Shown here: positions 50,042-59,958 of the stretch, piece after piece | Layout of the letters: each line of letters starts with the position of its first letter | How positions within the stretch are numbered: position 1 is the stretch's first letter | Source: Chrysophaeum taylorii | Lineage: Eukaryota; Sar; Pelagophyceae; Pelagomonadales; Pelagomonadaceae | Reading direction: 5' to 3' | Length of the DNA stretch: 64,000 nt | Assembly: GCA_029834535.1 (NCBI GenBank) | Contig: JAQMWT010000337.1 | Coordinates: 1 to 64,000, forward strand | Translations under genes and position numbers: made by a program | Notes under the pieces: model-generated | Database searches by the model: none | Told to the model about the DNA's origin: nothing | The model's input: only the letters and a program-made list of their open reading frames with translations

Positions 50042-51112
50042 ATGCTTATGTCGACGTCGTCGCCGTCGTCGTCGACAAAATACGCCCAAGTGGAAGATGA
50101 GGAGGGGCTCGACGTCAAAGAGAAGAACAACATCGCATGGGTGCTGTTCTGCTTCGTGTGCTATTGCGTCTCTGGACCGGCAACTATCTTCCTGAACCAA
50201 CACGTGCTCATGGGTATCAATTTTCCCTTCCCCGCGGCGCTCTCGCTGCTCGGCGTGACCACGTCGACGGTCGTATCGTCGGCATTGTTGGCTGCGGGCG
50301 TCGCACCGGCCTCGCACCTCGCTGACGTGACGCCACGGTTCTACCTGGTACGAGTCGCGCCGATCGGTTTCGCGCTCGCCGGTACGCTCGCGACGGGCAA
50401 CAGCGCCTACCTCCACCTCTCGATCGCCTACGTCCAGATCCTCAAGGCTCTGAGTCCCGTCATATTGTTGTCGTTGTTGTGGGCGACGCGGATCGAGAAA
50501 CCGCGCGGACTGCTGGCTATCGCGGTCGCCATCATCGTCTCGGGGATGATCGCCGCCGCCAAGGGAGAGCTGCGGGTGACGTGGCTCGGTCTCGGACTCA
50601 TGTTTGCATCCGAGTTTTGCGATTCGGTCAAAGCGATCAACATGCAGATTCTGCTGAGCGACCACAAGTTTGACAGTATGGAAAGTCTCGCCGTCTTTGG
50701 CCCGGCGGCCGTCTTTGGCCTCGCGCTCGTCTCGCTCCTGACCGAGGACTACCACCGCGCGGCGACTGTTGTGGCCCAACAACCTCTTTTATTTATTCTC
50801 GCCTCGGTGAGCGGCCTCGGCGTCAACCTCGCCACCAACATGTTCATCAAAGCGACCTCGGCCCTCACGCTCCGCGTGACCTCGCTCGCCCGTAACGTCG
50901 TCATCGTCCTGCTGGCGGCGACCTTCCGCCGCGACTCGCGTGTTACCACCCTGGAGTTCGCTGGTTACCTCTTCTCGCTCGGCGGCGTTGCATTGTATAA
51001 CTATGCCCGGATGCATCCGGAGGACTCAGTTGCCCACCTCGCCGACACCCTCGCCCGTCAACTCCAACTCCAGCTCCAGCGCACCAAACAGCGCTGCGGC
51101 CTCCGGCGATGA
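50042..51112 (+). CDS. Triose-/sugar-phosphate translocator family transporter
   Basis: 356 residues of the drug/metabolite transporter superfamily, TPT subgroup, with about ten hydrophobic helices. Characteristic segments are FLNQHVLMGINFPFPAALSL near residue 55, LHLSIAYVQILKALSPVI near 125, a GELRVTWLGLGLMFASEF strand and the C-terminal TSLARNVVIVLLAATFRRD. These carriers exchange phosphorylated C3, C5 or C6 compounds or nucleotide sugars across plastid, Golgi or ER membranes; the substrate is not clear here. The N-terminus is short and acidic rather than plastid-type. One uninterrupted exon; upstream is the elongin-B-like gene in the same direction. Confidence 0.85.
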   Translation: MLMSTSSPSSSTKYAQVEDEEGLDVKEKNNIAWVLFCFVCYCVSGPATIFLNQHVLMGINFPFPAALSLLGVTTSTVVSSALLAAGVAPASHLADVTPRFYLVRVAPIGFALAGTLATGNSAYLHLSIAYVQILKALSPVILLSLLWATRIEKPRGLLAIAVAIIVSGMIAAAKGELRVTWLGLGLMFASEFCDSVKAINMQILLSDHKFDSMESLAVFGPAAVFGLALVSLLTEDYHRAATVVAQQPLLFILASVSGLGVNLATNMFIKATSALTLRVTSLARNVVIVLLAATFRRDSRVTTLEFAGYLFSLGGVALYNYARMHPEDSVAHLADTLARQLQLQLQRTKQRCGLRR

Positions 51113-51983
51113 TGTTCTTGTGGTAGCTTCTCCTTGCATTTGCTCTTCGTGTTTTTGGTTGGTGCGTTCTATTATTATAGCTCCGCGAGCGCTCCGGCAA
51201 AAAACACGCCATGATGGTTTATCATACAATATTATACGTCGCTTATATCCATATAGCTCCCGCCATGACGTCGAAGAACAATCCGACCGTGCGCCGGATT
51301 CTCCATCGATCCACCGAGGCTCCTCCCCACGTGATGATAAGAAGAAGAAGAAGAAGAAGAAGAAGAGGTGGTGATAATACGGCGGGCATCGGTGCCGTAG
51401 AGCACCATGCCTTCTTCGGGTATAACGACGACGACGACGACGACGACCGCGATGGTTACGCTTGGCGTAACGATCGCTCTCCGTCTCGACGAGTTTCACC
51501 CCCTGCGTTCCGACAAGGCCTTTCTTTAACCGCCCCGTGGTCTCGTCTTTCTTTAACCGCCCCGTGGTCTCGACGTGGCCCTCACTTACTTATGTATAGA
51601 GCCACGCGATTTATGCGACAAGACTAAGTTGTCCCCCACAAACGCACAATTAGCAGAGTGTGCTCCGTACGCGGGGTATGGGCACACCCCCCCCCCCAAT
51701 GACACGAGCCCATCCGATGGGGATATTGTGGGGGCGGACGAGGCGCAATGCAATGAATGACACCTCCCTAAATCACGCCTCTCTTTGTGCGAACGCCAAA
51801 GCCGTCGCTGTCGCCAACCGACGTATCGGACCCCGATCTCCCACACAATCCGCCGAAGACTCGCGCGAATATGCTATAGTCACGTACGGAGGCGACGACA
51901 ACGCAGACGAGGACGGAGCCAGCTGCAGGCGGCGGCTGCGTCTTTGGCGGCGGTGCATTAGATGGGGCGGGGATGGGAGGGAC
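51113..51983. other. Intergenic region
   Basis: Contains AGA runs (51340-51366), a GAC run (51427-51446), a duplicated CTTTCTTTAACCGCCCCGTG unit (about 51522-51568) and a C-run near 51688. No recognised gene. Confidence 0.45.
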
Positions 51984-52920
51984 CTAGCGCCTCGTGGCGG
52001 ATTCGCTAGCCTTGACCGCGGCGATCTTGGCCTGGAAGACGGGGTGCTCGTTGAATTTTTCAATCGCAGCTTGAAATAAGAGCGAGTTGAGGCCGTGGCG
52101 CTTTAGGACCACGGAAATTTTTTCCTGCATCATCTGCTGGCGCGCTTCGGTGAGTTCAGCAGCCGTGACTTGAGTTCCCTTCGCCTTCTTATTCTGGATA
52201 TGCTGTTGAAAGGCGGTTTGCGCGTCCATGACCGCACTCATATATTCTTCGAACACCTGGCACATCTTTTCCACCGTCAAATTGTTCGGGAGCTCGAGGT
52301 CGAGCGAACCCCCGACGTTGACGTACAACTGCCGGAGCTGATTGATGGCGTCGACGACGCTCTGCGAGGAAGATGTTTTTGGAATCTGAGACGCTCACAA
52401 GACGCACCGCGTCGCGCACCGGGCCTCCTTGGCCTTCGTAATAGTCCACCGCTTCCTCGAGTTCCTCTTCGCTCACGTCAAACTCCTTGAACACGATGGC
52501 CTGCAGTAGCAGCAGCAGCCGCAGCAGCATCTAGGTTCCTCTCGAAGAATTTAAATCGACGCACCTGAATTTCGCGCAGATTTGTCTCGAAGTGGGTTAC
52601 CAAAAATTCTTGCAACATGGCCTGGGGCACTTGGCCGCCCGACGCGTTGACCTGGGAGAAGATCAGTCAGCACACGACCAGCTAGCTCGGAGGGGCCGCG
52701 CCTTGCGCATCACAGAGGTGATATTCGCGTTCATGAGCGCGCAGAGTTTGTTGAAGATTGACACGATCTTCGACGGCGGAATCTCTGGTATAAACTCGAC
52801 CTCTTCGACCGCTTCGGCGCCGGGGGCCGCCTCGCCGGGCCCCTTGCCTCGCCGGGCGATCGAGTACGCAATAGCGGCGGCCACCGTCACACCACCCAAA
52901 ACCAAGGCCCGGCTCGTCAT
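51984..52920 (-). CDS. Membrane-anchored protein, four exons, unrecognised
   Basis: About 240 residues after splicing. The N-terminus (ALVLGGVTVAAAIAYSIA) is a single membrane anchor, followed by an acidic linker and an alpha-helical region that runs on to the end. Introns: 52652-52713 (62 nt, GT-AG; a 50-nt GC-AG alternative is possible), 52501-52564 (64 nt) and 52362-52398 (37 nt). Splicing each of these joins protein-like segments exactly in frame (KEFDVSEEELEEAVDYYEG, then LSVVDAINQLRQLYVNVGG, TVEKMCQVFEEYMSAVMDAQ). I do not recognise the family. Peroxisomal or mitochondrial outer-membrane location fits an N-terminal anchor but is unproven. Confidence 0.65.
52362..52398 (-). other. 37-nt intron in the membrane-protein gene
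   Basis: Donor GTGAGC, acceptor CTCGCAG. Among the shortest spliceosomal introns supported in this window. Confidence 0.7.
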
Positions 52921-53285
52921 CGTAGCGTAGCAACTCGTGTGTGCTGCACAGTCACCCAAGCCGAGAGAGCAATCGCTCTCCTCGTGTTCCGGTCCCGGTT
53001 GCCACGTCAGAGACAGTTTCCGGGAAATGTGTGACGACACACTTATCTCTCAAAAGGGGTGGGTATTTTCGATAGATCTGATCATCAGGGCCTCCTCGGA
53101 CGACGGACGGACGGACGGACCGCCGGCAGGTACACTGGACACGAAAGAGGAGGTCGGTCTTCCCTACGCGGACGACACGTCCTGCGATGCTCCAAACATC
53201 AAGAGGGTTATTTATTTATTTATTTATTGGTACTTTTTTTTTTTATCCGCCGCCGCCGCCGCCGCCGCCGTCTCAAACACAGCAG
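52921..53285. other. Intergenic region
   Basis: GGAC run (53099-53120), TTTA run (53209-53229), and GCC run (53250-53272) just outside the DHHC stop. No gene. Confidence 0.5.
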
Positions 53286-54207
53286 TCAGATCATCTCGAT
53301 GCCCTCGTCGGTGGTCGGGACTCGCGTGACGGCGTCGCCAGACCCCCCGATAAACGAAATGACGCGAGAGCGAGGCACGGGTCGCAGGGCGAAGTTGATG
53401 CAATTTCTGCAGGCGCCAAGATCGTGGGGGTTTTTGTGGCTGAAGTAGATGCCCCGGATATTTTCGTTGGTCGTCTGGTTGATGGCGATGAGGCGGAGGT
53501 GGAAGCACACGAGGCCACAGACCGAGCAGAGGACGATGATCGTGTAGGCCACGAGGACCATGAGGATGACCTCGCCCCACGAGGACCCGAGGACCTGCGA
53601 CGGAAGTGCGCCACGGGCGACGTATTCGTTCGCTCACCGGCTCGCGCTCGTCCGCCTCGCTCTGCCCGCTGCCAAACTTGACGGCCGAGAGATGGATGCA
53701 CGAGCTCGCGCCGACGACGAGCGCCAGAAACGAGACGGTGGTCACAAAAGCAATAAAGTAGCGGTAGTTGCGGCGTCCGACCGCGTTGCCGACCCAGGGG
53801 CAATAGTGATCGAACTCCTCCACGCAGTTCTCGGTCTGGCGGCACATTTTTGCTCGAAACGCGCCGAGCTCGTGGCGCTTACCCTCGACGACGACGTGCG
53901 TCACGCGCGGTCGCCTCGCGTCCTCGGGTCTGCGTTCGGAAATCGCTTCGGTGGGGAGGATGCCGGGCTCCGTGTACATCGCGAGAATTAAATAGACGAG
54001 GCTCAGTACGAGAAGCGCGATCGCGATAGACTCGAGAATCCAGTAGGTCGGAAACGGCACCAACAACACGAAGAGTCCCGTCGGTATGACGATGAGGAGC
54101 ACGGAAGCAGGGACGGCATTGTGCTCCGAATCGACTTCTGGCGCAAGACACCACCCCTTGCACCGCGGCCTATGTCGCCCGTACGTATTTAAAAATCGTG
54201 CCCGCAT
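53286..54207 (-). CDS. DHHC-type protein S-acyltransferase, one 43-nt intron
   Basis: About 292 residues with four predicted membrane helices, the usual layout (two before and two after the Cys-rich domain). The Cys-rich core is short: KMCRQTENCVEEFDHYCPWVG; only DHYC, not the consensus DHHC, is seen at the active centre, as in several active yeast enzymes, and Cys remains. The protein transfers palmitate to cytosolic Cys residues of membrane-associated proteins. An intron at 53595-53637 (GTGAGC to GTCGCAG) joins EREP to VLGSSWGEVILMVL. Without it, the last 80 residues would be Arg/Pro/His shadow sequence. The C-terminal part has the conserved NQTTNENIRG (TTxE motif). Confidence 0.9.
53595..53637 (-). 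other. 43-nt intron of the DHHC gene
   Basis: Splicing restores a membrane helix and the TTxE motif in frame. Confidence 0.8.
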
Positions 54208-54815
54208 TCTCGTGCGGGGGAGCCTCGACCAGAGAATGGAACGTCGACTACCTTGCAGTCAGTCCTCTCGAGCGCGTCGTCGTCGAGACGCCGCGCGCGG
54301 CCGCAACGTGTCGACTGGTGATTGTTCACGAAAAGACGCCTCCAGGACACTTCGGAGGCCGTTGGACGCCACTGGCATCAACACAAACTGCAATCAGAGA
54401 GAGAGAGTGTGTGTCTTTAAATGTCGACTGGTAAGAGGGGGGTGTGTGTGGGGAGCATGAAGGATGTGGGTGGGTGCGTGTGTGTGAGCCTGGGGTGTGT
54501 CCACTGTACGCCGCGACCGTGACACTATTGCGAAACCGAAACGCAGGACTGCCGACTGGAAGAAAAGCCGAGCTTGTTTGGTATTTGAGCGGCGTAAGGA
54601 AGGGAAGGACCCCGCAATACCATTTCTTCGCGAGCCCAAGCGTTCTCGTTAGGTAGGCCGGCGTGACCCACCACAAAGCAGCTTAGCTTTAATTCCTAGT
54701 GGCCGGCGCGGCAGGGCCTTTGGCTGGTTGTAACTATATTTGTATAACAAAAAGAAACTAGTGTTTTATACTAGTTTCTTATTTTCCAGCCGAGTCCAAT
54801 CTCATCTTAGCTACT
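54208..54815. other. Intergenic region
   Basis: Contains the 11-bp hairpin at 54752-54780 and GA/GT-rich tracts (about 54394-54420). A CAAAGCAGCTTAG word at about 54675 resembles part of the large repeats. No gene seen. Confidence 0.4.
54752..54780. terminator. 11-bp perfect hairpin in the 3' region of the Cys-rich gene
   Basis: AAGAAACTAGT and its complement frame a 7-nt loop about 36 bp beyond the stop at 54816 (minus strand). A 3'-end signal is possible; it is not a standard eukaryotic terminator. Confidence 0.4.
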
Positions 54816-55656
54816 CTAAGCGACGTTGTCCAGGGGTAGGTCGTACGTCGACTCGAAGGTGATCGGGCTGGTGCCCTGTGGTATATCGGACTCGCCATCC
54901 GTGTCTCCGATGTACGCGTGCGCTTCCTCGTTGATCGCCCCCGACGTGCTATCGAAGAAGCCCTTCCGGGGCACGGCGTCCTCGTCGCACTGCCAGCCGC
55001 GGTACGCCGCCGGGCACGCGACGCAGAGCAGGTCGGTCGTCAGCCCAAAGACCGACGAGTACTTGCCGCTCGGACCTGCACATTGGCAGCCTTAGTGAGA
55101 CATAAAAATCGGAATGCGATCAACGGACACGCTCCGCTGCAGGCTTTGGACTCGAGCCCGGTCGTCGAACCGTATCGCCTGAGGCGTTGGTTTTCGTGAT
55201 CGAAGAATCGCGCGCACCCTGGCGGACAGAGTCGGCAGTCATCTTCTGTCCGCGCCCCGAGCTTGTCGTTATATTTTCCAGTCGGACATTCGGCCGTGCA
55301 TTCGTCCGACGTCAAACCCTCGGCGTCGCCGTAGCGGCCGCGAGGACCTGAGAAAACCGGCATCTTCGGCCCGCAATCAACGACACCTCGCGGGCGCACA
55401 CACATTTTATGCCTATCCATTGGTCGGTCGGAGAGTCGTCGCACAGGGGAGGCTCACATTCTCTTCGTCTCACTCCAGAGGTGCGGAATCTGCCGCGCGG
55501 GCCTGCGCAAGACGCGCAGAGTGGAAGACAACAACGCATTTTGTCGGTCCGGTCCGCACAGGTCTCGCAAAGGAGTGAGCCGTCGGAGGTCGAGTCGCAT
55601 TTGCTTCCGTAATACTGCGCGCCGGTGGTTGCGAGCACGAGGAGGAGGAGGATCAT
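54816..55656 (-). CDS. Secreted Cys-rich (ephrin/TNFR-like GCC2_GCC3-type) protein, three exons
   Basis: About 243 residues after removal of introns 55348-55403 (56 nt) and 55076-55128 (53 nt); the three exon lengths sum to an exact multiple of three. A signal peptide (ILLLLVLATTGAQ) precedes four or five Cys-rich units with the pattern CPxGxYxxxxGxxxxxxC (PRGRYGDAEGLTSDEC, then TGKYNDKLGARTEDDC, PSGKYSSVFGLTTDLLC). Such units occur in extracellular proteins and polymer-like cell-surface proteins of protists. The last 60 residues are acidic and lack Cys. No membrane segment is seen after the signal, so it is probably secreted. The first ATG is 66 bp from the divergent Dus1 start. Confidence 0.75.
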
Positions 55657-55722
55657 CGTTCTCGTTCGTTACATTGATGACGCGATGTTAGTTGTTGTAC
55701 CGCGTCGAGGGTTAGGATAAAG
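55657..55722. promoter_or_regulatory. 66-bp divergent gap, Cys-rich / Dus1
   Basis: Contains GAGGGTTAGGATAAAG at about 55708, close to the GGGTAAGGAT word seen upstream of other starts. Confidence 0.4.
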
Positions 55723-56892
55723 ATGAGTGGCGACGAGGCGTGGAGGTGGTTCAGGTCGATTGGGTCGCCGCAGCGCGTGCTCGCGCCGATGGTGGGCCAG
55801 TCCGAGCTCGCATTCCGGCTGTTGTGTCGGCGGTACGGCGCCGAGCTGTGCGTGACGCCGATGATCAACGCCAAGTCGTTTCTGGGGTGCGCGCGGCACC
55901 GGCGAGAGGTCTTTCTCGACCTCGAAGAAGCGCGGCGGTCGCCGTCGCTCGACCGGCCGCTTTTAGTGCAGTTGTGCGGCGACGACCCCGATGTGTTGCT
56001 CCGCGCGGGCGAGGTCGTGCAGGACGGATGCGACGGCGTCGACGTCAACTTGGGTTGTCCGCAGGGCATAGCGAAGCGCGGTCACTACGGCGCTTTTTTG
56101 CTCCACGAGCCCGAGCGGGTCGTGCGCATCGTGCGACGCTTGGCTACGGGGTTGCGCGTTCCCGTGACCTGCAAGATACGGCTCGTCGACGCCGCCGACG
56201 TCGCGCCGACGCTAGACCTCTGTCGGCGCGTCGTCGACGCCGGCGCGTCGATGCTGACTGTCCACGGCCGCACGCGCGAGATGAAGGGGCACTTCGTGGG
56301 TGCCGCGAACTGGGACTTCATCGGCGCGGTCGCTGCGGCCGTTGGCCATCGAGTGCCCGTTCTGGCCAACGGCGGCGTCGAGCGCTCGCCCGACGTAGAC
56401 CGGTGCCTCGCCGCGACGCGAGCCAACGGCGTCATGGTCTCCGAGGCCTCGCTTTCCGACCCTACGGTCTTCGGCAACAAGACTAGGACGAAGATCGACC
56501 TCGCGCTCGAGTACCTCGATATCGTGCGCAAGAACGCGAGCGCGGCCACTCACCTCTCGGACGTCCGTTCCCACCTAATGAAGCTCCTCTTCGAGCTACT
56601 TCAGCACCCGGGGAACGAGGGATTTCGCGACGCCGTCGTCGCCGCCTCCACCTTGGGCGAGGTCGAAGACGTGATTCGCCGCATCGCGGTCGCCAATCGA
56701 CGACGACCGATCAGGCCGCCGGCCGCCGCTTCCTGGTACCGGCGCCATCGTGCCCACCGTCATCCCGACGTGGGAAACCATCATCCTTTTGGCGGCGGCG
56801 AGACGACCGTCAACCGGTTCGACTTCCTCGACGACGACGACGACGACGACGAGGCTCCCCCCCTCGGAGCTCTCTTCGACGACGCCGAGTGA
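55723..56892 (+). CDS. DUS1-like: tRNA-dihydrouridine synthase, Dus1 type
   Basis: 389 residues. FMN enzyme that reduces uridines in the tRNA D-loop (positions 16/17 for Dus1). Conserved motifs: RVLAPMVGQSELAFR near residue 18, a VQLCGDDPD segment, NLGCPQGIAKRGHYGAFL near residue 110 with the catalytic Cys, VTCKIRL near 150, LTVHGRTREMKGHF near 180 and VLANGGVE near 210. GCPQGIAKRGHYGAF is diagnostic of Dus1. The last 60 residues (RRPIRPPAAAS, then an acidic DDDDDDDE tract) are an unusual low-complexity tail. No intron needed; the acidic run lies just before the stop. Confidence 0.93.
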   Translation: MSGDEAWRWFRSIGSPQRVLAPMVGQSELAFRLLCRRYGAELCVTPMINAKSFLGCARHRREVFLDLEEARRSPSLDRPLLVQLCGDDPDVLLRAGEVVQDGCDGVDVNLGCPQGIAKRGHYGAFLLHEPERVVRIVRRLATGLRVPVTCKIRLVDAADVAPTLDLCRRVVDAGASMLTVHGRTREMKGHFVGAANWDFIGAVAAAVGHRVPVLANGGVERSPDVDRCLAATRANGVMVSEASLSDPTVFGNKTRTKIDLALEYLDIVRKNASAATHLSDVRSHLMKLLFELLQHPGNEGFRDAVVAASTLGEVEDVIRRIAVANRRRPIRPPAAASWYRRHRAHRHPDVGNHHPFGGGETTVNRFDFLDDDDDDDEAPPLGALFDDAE

Positions 56893-56989
56893 TAATAAAT
56901 AATTACTTACTTACCCTTGCTTTTTTTTCCTTTCTCGGCGAGAAATTCGAAAGAAAAAAGAAGCACTTTATTTTAACAAGAAATCTAAA

Positions 56990-58882
56990 ATGTATCCTGA
57001 GCCCGCGGTTTCCTGGATTTTTCCGGTTCTGGCGGTTACGATGATGGTGATGATGCGGAGGAGTGTGGTCGTGGTCTGTCTCGGGTGGCGGGCCACGGCC
57101 GTCCTCGTGCGGTGCCCCGATCGGCCCTGGGCCCTCTGCCCGGGGGAGCCTCAAGTCGAAGAAGAGACGGTTGTGCCCCCCGATATCGCCGCACAGGCTG
57201 CTTCTTCTTCTTCTTCTTCTTCCAAGCAGCTGCAGCAACGGCAGCAGCAGCAGCAGCTGCTGCTGCGGAGGGGTCGTCGGCGCGTGCCCCCTCCGCGGCC
57301 ACCCGCCGTGAATCTGCGGCGACACCGACGACCTCTTCCCCAGAGTCGTCGCGATCGGAAGCGCTCGAACCGGACGTTCGTCGCGATCCGGTGCCCGAAT
57401 AGCGGGTTGATGCAGCTCAAGCGGCATCCCGTCCACTCGACGGTCGCTCACGCCGACGGCACGGCCGTGAGCGTCGAGAGCGCGTTCGAGATGCTGGGCG
57501 ACGGCCAGGTGGTGCGGTTCCGGTCGGCCAAGACGGGGGGATTCCTGACGATGACTCCGACGTCCGGACTCCTAAGCACGGACCTAAACACGTCGCTCGC
57601 TTCGTTCCGGATCGAGCGCGACAACGCGACGCTCCGGCTGTACAGCGAGCGCGCCCGCGCGTACGTGAGATGCCTCCCGGCGGGCGCGCTCCGGGCCGCC
57701 CCCCCGAGCGGCCGCGACGAGCCCGGCACGGCCCTCGAGCTCGAGGTGATCGAGGACTGGAAGCGCGACGATGACTACGAGGTGACGGTGGACTGCGCGC
57801 GCGCGTGTCGCGGGGATCCGGCGACCGAGACAGGGTTCCCCGCGGTCGCGCACCCGGATTTTTCGTCGTCGTTCGTATGCCCGTCGTCGTTCCGCGACTT
57901 TGCCGACTGGGTGTTCGCGTGGCCCTTCGACCACTTCAAGGAGCGCGTCTGGGTCGCCCCGGCGGGGAGCGCCGCGCGCTGCGCCGCGGCCGTCCCGGTG
58001 GTCTACGCGCACGCGAACGCCCTCGCTAAGGTGGGGACTTGGGCGCGAAAGACGCTCGAGCGCGACTTCGTTCTCGTCTCGGGCCAGTCGGACTTTCCCG
58101 CGTCGAAATTCAGGAGTCTGCTAACCGAACGGAATCTCGTCGTGTGGTTCGCGCAAAACGCCGACCTCAGGCACCCCAAGCTCCGCGCGATCCCGATCGG
58201 ACTCAACTGCTGGGAGCACGGGTCCGCGATGCGACTCTCGCTCGCCTCGCCCCCTTCTTCTTCTTCTTCTTCTTCTTCTTCTTCTTCTTCGAGCGAAAAA
58301 CGCCGGACGCGCGGGCGACGCCACGAGCTGTTGCTGTGGGTCAACTTCGGGTCCACCCACCCCCGCCGCAAGGTCGCGTGGACCCATTTTTGCGAGTCCA
58401 AGGTCTGGAAGGACAGGGCGACGTGCCTCGAGAAGAAGCAGAAGAACTCGATCTTAGGCGAGAACGCGTTCCTCGTCGACTACTACCACAAGGTCGCGCG
58501 CCACAAATTTGTCGCTGCCCCGAGGGGGAACGGCCTCGACACGCACCGCTTCTGGGAGGCCCTCTACTTGGGGTGCGTCCCGGTGGTCGAGCGGTCGCCG
58601 CTCGACGGTCTCTACAGAGACGCGGGCGCTCTCGTCGTCGGCTCCTTCACCGACCTGACCCCCGACCTCCTCGATCGCAACTACGCGAGCCACGCGACAA
58701 AAATCGCCAACGCCTCCCACCTCCTCACTCCATCTTACTGGCAGCGCGAGGTCGAGAGGGCACGCCGGCGCAAGGGAGGTGGGGGTCGCCTCGACCTCCT
58801 CGGCGACAACATCACAGCCCGCCACCGCTGCTGGGGCGCTCGAGTTGAGGGGGGCGGTGACGTAGTAGAAAATAAACGATGA
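56990..58882 (+). CDS. Type II membrane glycosyltransferase-like: beta-trefoil fused to exostosin-type domain
   Basis: 630 residues. An N-terminal hydrophobic stretch (IFPVLAVTMMVMMRRSVVVVC) anchors it in the Golgi. A Ser/Gln-rich stem follows. Residues about 155-245 (GDGQVVRFRSAKTGGFLTM, SFRIERDNATLRLYSERARA) look like one beta-trefoil of fascin/ricin type, which could bind sugar. From about residue 290, an exostosin-like domain (GT47) is seen: DFVLVSGQSDFPA, FAQNADLRHPKLRAIPIGL and, near the end, HRFWEALYLGCVPVVE (the family's sugar-nucleotide site). A Ser-run of about 13 (near 58257-58292) splits the domain. The likely job is building surface polysaccharide. The stop lies 32 bp before the CutC start. 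Confidence 0.65.
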   Translation: MYPEPAVSWIFPVLAVTMMVMMRRSVVVVCLGWRATAVLVRCPDRPWALCPGEPQVEEETVVPPDIAAQAASSSSSSSKQLQQRQQQQQLLLRRGRRRVPPPRPPAVNLRRHRRPLPQSRRDRKRSNRTFVAIRCPNSGLMQLKRHPVHSTVAHADGTAVSVESAFEMLGDGQVVRFRSAKTGGFLTMTPTSGLLSTDLNTSLASFRIERDNATLRLYSERARAYVRCLPAGALRAAPPSGRDEPGTALELEVIEDWKRDDDYEVTVDCARACRGDPATETGFPAVAHPDFSSSFVCPSSFRDFADWVFAWPFDHFKERVWVAPAGSAARCAAAVPVVYAHANALAKVGTWARKTLERDFVLVSGQSDFPASKFRSLLTERNLVVWFAQNADLRHPKLRAIPIGLNCWEHGSAMRLSLASPPSSSSSSSSSSSSSEKRRTRGRRHELLLWVNFGSTHPRRKVAWTHFCESKVWKDRATCLEKKQKNSILGENAFLVDYYHKVARHKFVAAPRGNGLDTHRFWEALYLGCVPVVERSPLDGLYRDAGALVVGSFTDLTPDLLDRNYASHATKIANASHLLTPSYWQREVERARRRKGGGGRLDLLGDNITARHRCWGARVEGGGDVVENKR

Positions 58883-58914
58883 TGTCGTCTCTCCTATACT
58901 ACTCCTAGTTGTTG

Positions 58915-59958
58915 ATGGCCGTCTCTCCTTCGGAAGAAGAGAAGGAGGCGTGCTGGAAGCGGATGGACCGCGAGCGCGTCGAAGAGCGCGCCGTCACGTT
59001 CGCGAACACCGTCGCCGGGCTTCCGCCGCCGACGAGCTCGATTTTCTTGCGACCGCGAAAGCGGGTGCGGCTGCGGCGCACGTCTCAGGGGTTCGCGCCC
59101 CTGTACCGGCTCCGCGGTGGCGACGCCAAGGTCGAGGTGTGCGTCGCCGTCGCCACCGCCGAGGCCGCTCTCGCGGCAGCCGAGGGCGGCGCGGGCCGCG
59201 TCGACTTGCTCCCTACGACGGGCGGCGAGCTTAAGGCGGCGTTGACGGCGCTCTCTCGGTGCTCGACGACGACATCGCTCTACGCACACCTCGCGAGCCC
59301 CAACCCCGACGCCCGCGACTGGCGCCTCGGGGAATGGGCCAAGGTGGCACTCCGCGTCGAAGTCCAGTTTGCTAAGGCTTCGGGGGCGGCCGGCGTCGTC
59401 CTCGGCGCGCTCCTGCCCGACGGCTCGCTCGACGCCGATTTCATGGAGAAGATCGTGCGACACGCTCGGCCGAAGGAGGTTTATTTTTCCGACGACGCTT
59501 TCCGAGCCGCGACTCCCGACCCCGACGCCTGTCACGCGGTCGTCAACCTTCTTTGCACCGTCGGAGTCCACGGCCTCTACGTCTCGGGGGGCCGAAACGC
59601 CGACCCCTCCTCTGCTCGCGACGCGATAGCCCACGTGGCGCGCGTCGTGCGCGGCCGCCTCGTCGTCGTCGCGGCCCCGTCGGGGGCCACCGTCAAGAAC
59701 GCCCTCAAACTCGCGCTCGCGACCCACGTCTCCCGCGTCCAAGTACGCGCCGACGACGACGGCGAGGCCTCGAGTCCCCGAGTCGGGGGGGGGGGTAACA
59801 ACAACAGTCATTCCCCTTCTCGGGGGACAAGCCCCCTGAAGACGCCCTCCCGCCGCCAGCGGCCCTCCTCGGCCGGCGACGCGCGCCCGAACGCGTACAG
59901 CAAGCCCCGGCCCAGCTCCTTTGTCGGCATGTCCAATTCCCGGAGCCACCGCCGATAG
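58915..59958 (+). CDS. CUTC-like: CutC-like TIM-barrel protein
   Basis: 347 residues. CutC proteins are TIM barrels linked to copper handling, with a copper-binding site of Cys and His residues; their true reaction is unclear. The core (residues about 70-280) has KVEVCVAVATAEAALAAAEG, GRVDLLPTTGGELKAALTAL, a GAAGVVLGALLPDGSLDADF segment, an FMEKIVRHARPKEVYFS segment and GVHGLYVSGG in CutC order. The typical HxxxRPR copper loop near the second strand appears as YAHLASPNPD, so Arg-Pro-Arg is missing. That may change or lose copper binding. The C-terminal 60 residues (a Pro/Ser-rich tail) and the basic N-terminal 60 residues are extensions. Gly-run near 59790. Confidence 0.7.
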   Translation: MAVSPSEEEKEACWKRMDRERVEERAVTFANTVAGLPPPTSSIFLRPRKRVRLRRTSQGFAPLYRLRGGDAKVEVCVAVATAEAALAAAEGGAGRVDLLPTTGGELKAALTALSRCSTTTSLYAHLASPNPDARDWRLGEWAKVALRVEVQFAKASGAAGVVLGALLPDGSLDADFMEKIVRHARPKEVYFSDDAFRAATPDPDACHAVVNLLCTVGVHGLYVSGGRNADPSSARDAIAHVARVVRGRLVVVAAPSGATVKNALKLALATHVSRVQVRADDDGEASSPRVGGGGNNNSHSPSRGTSPLKTPSRRQRPSSAGDARPNAYSKPRPSSFVGMSNSRSHRR

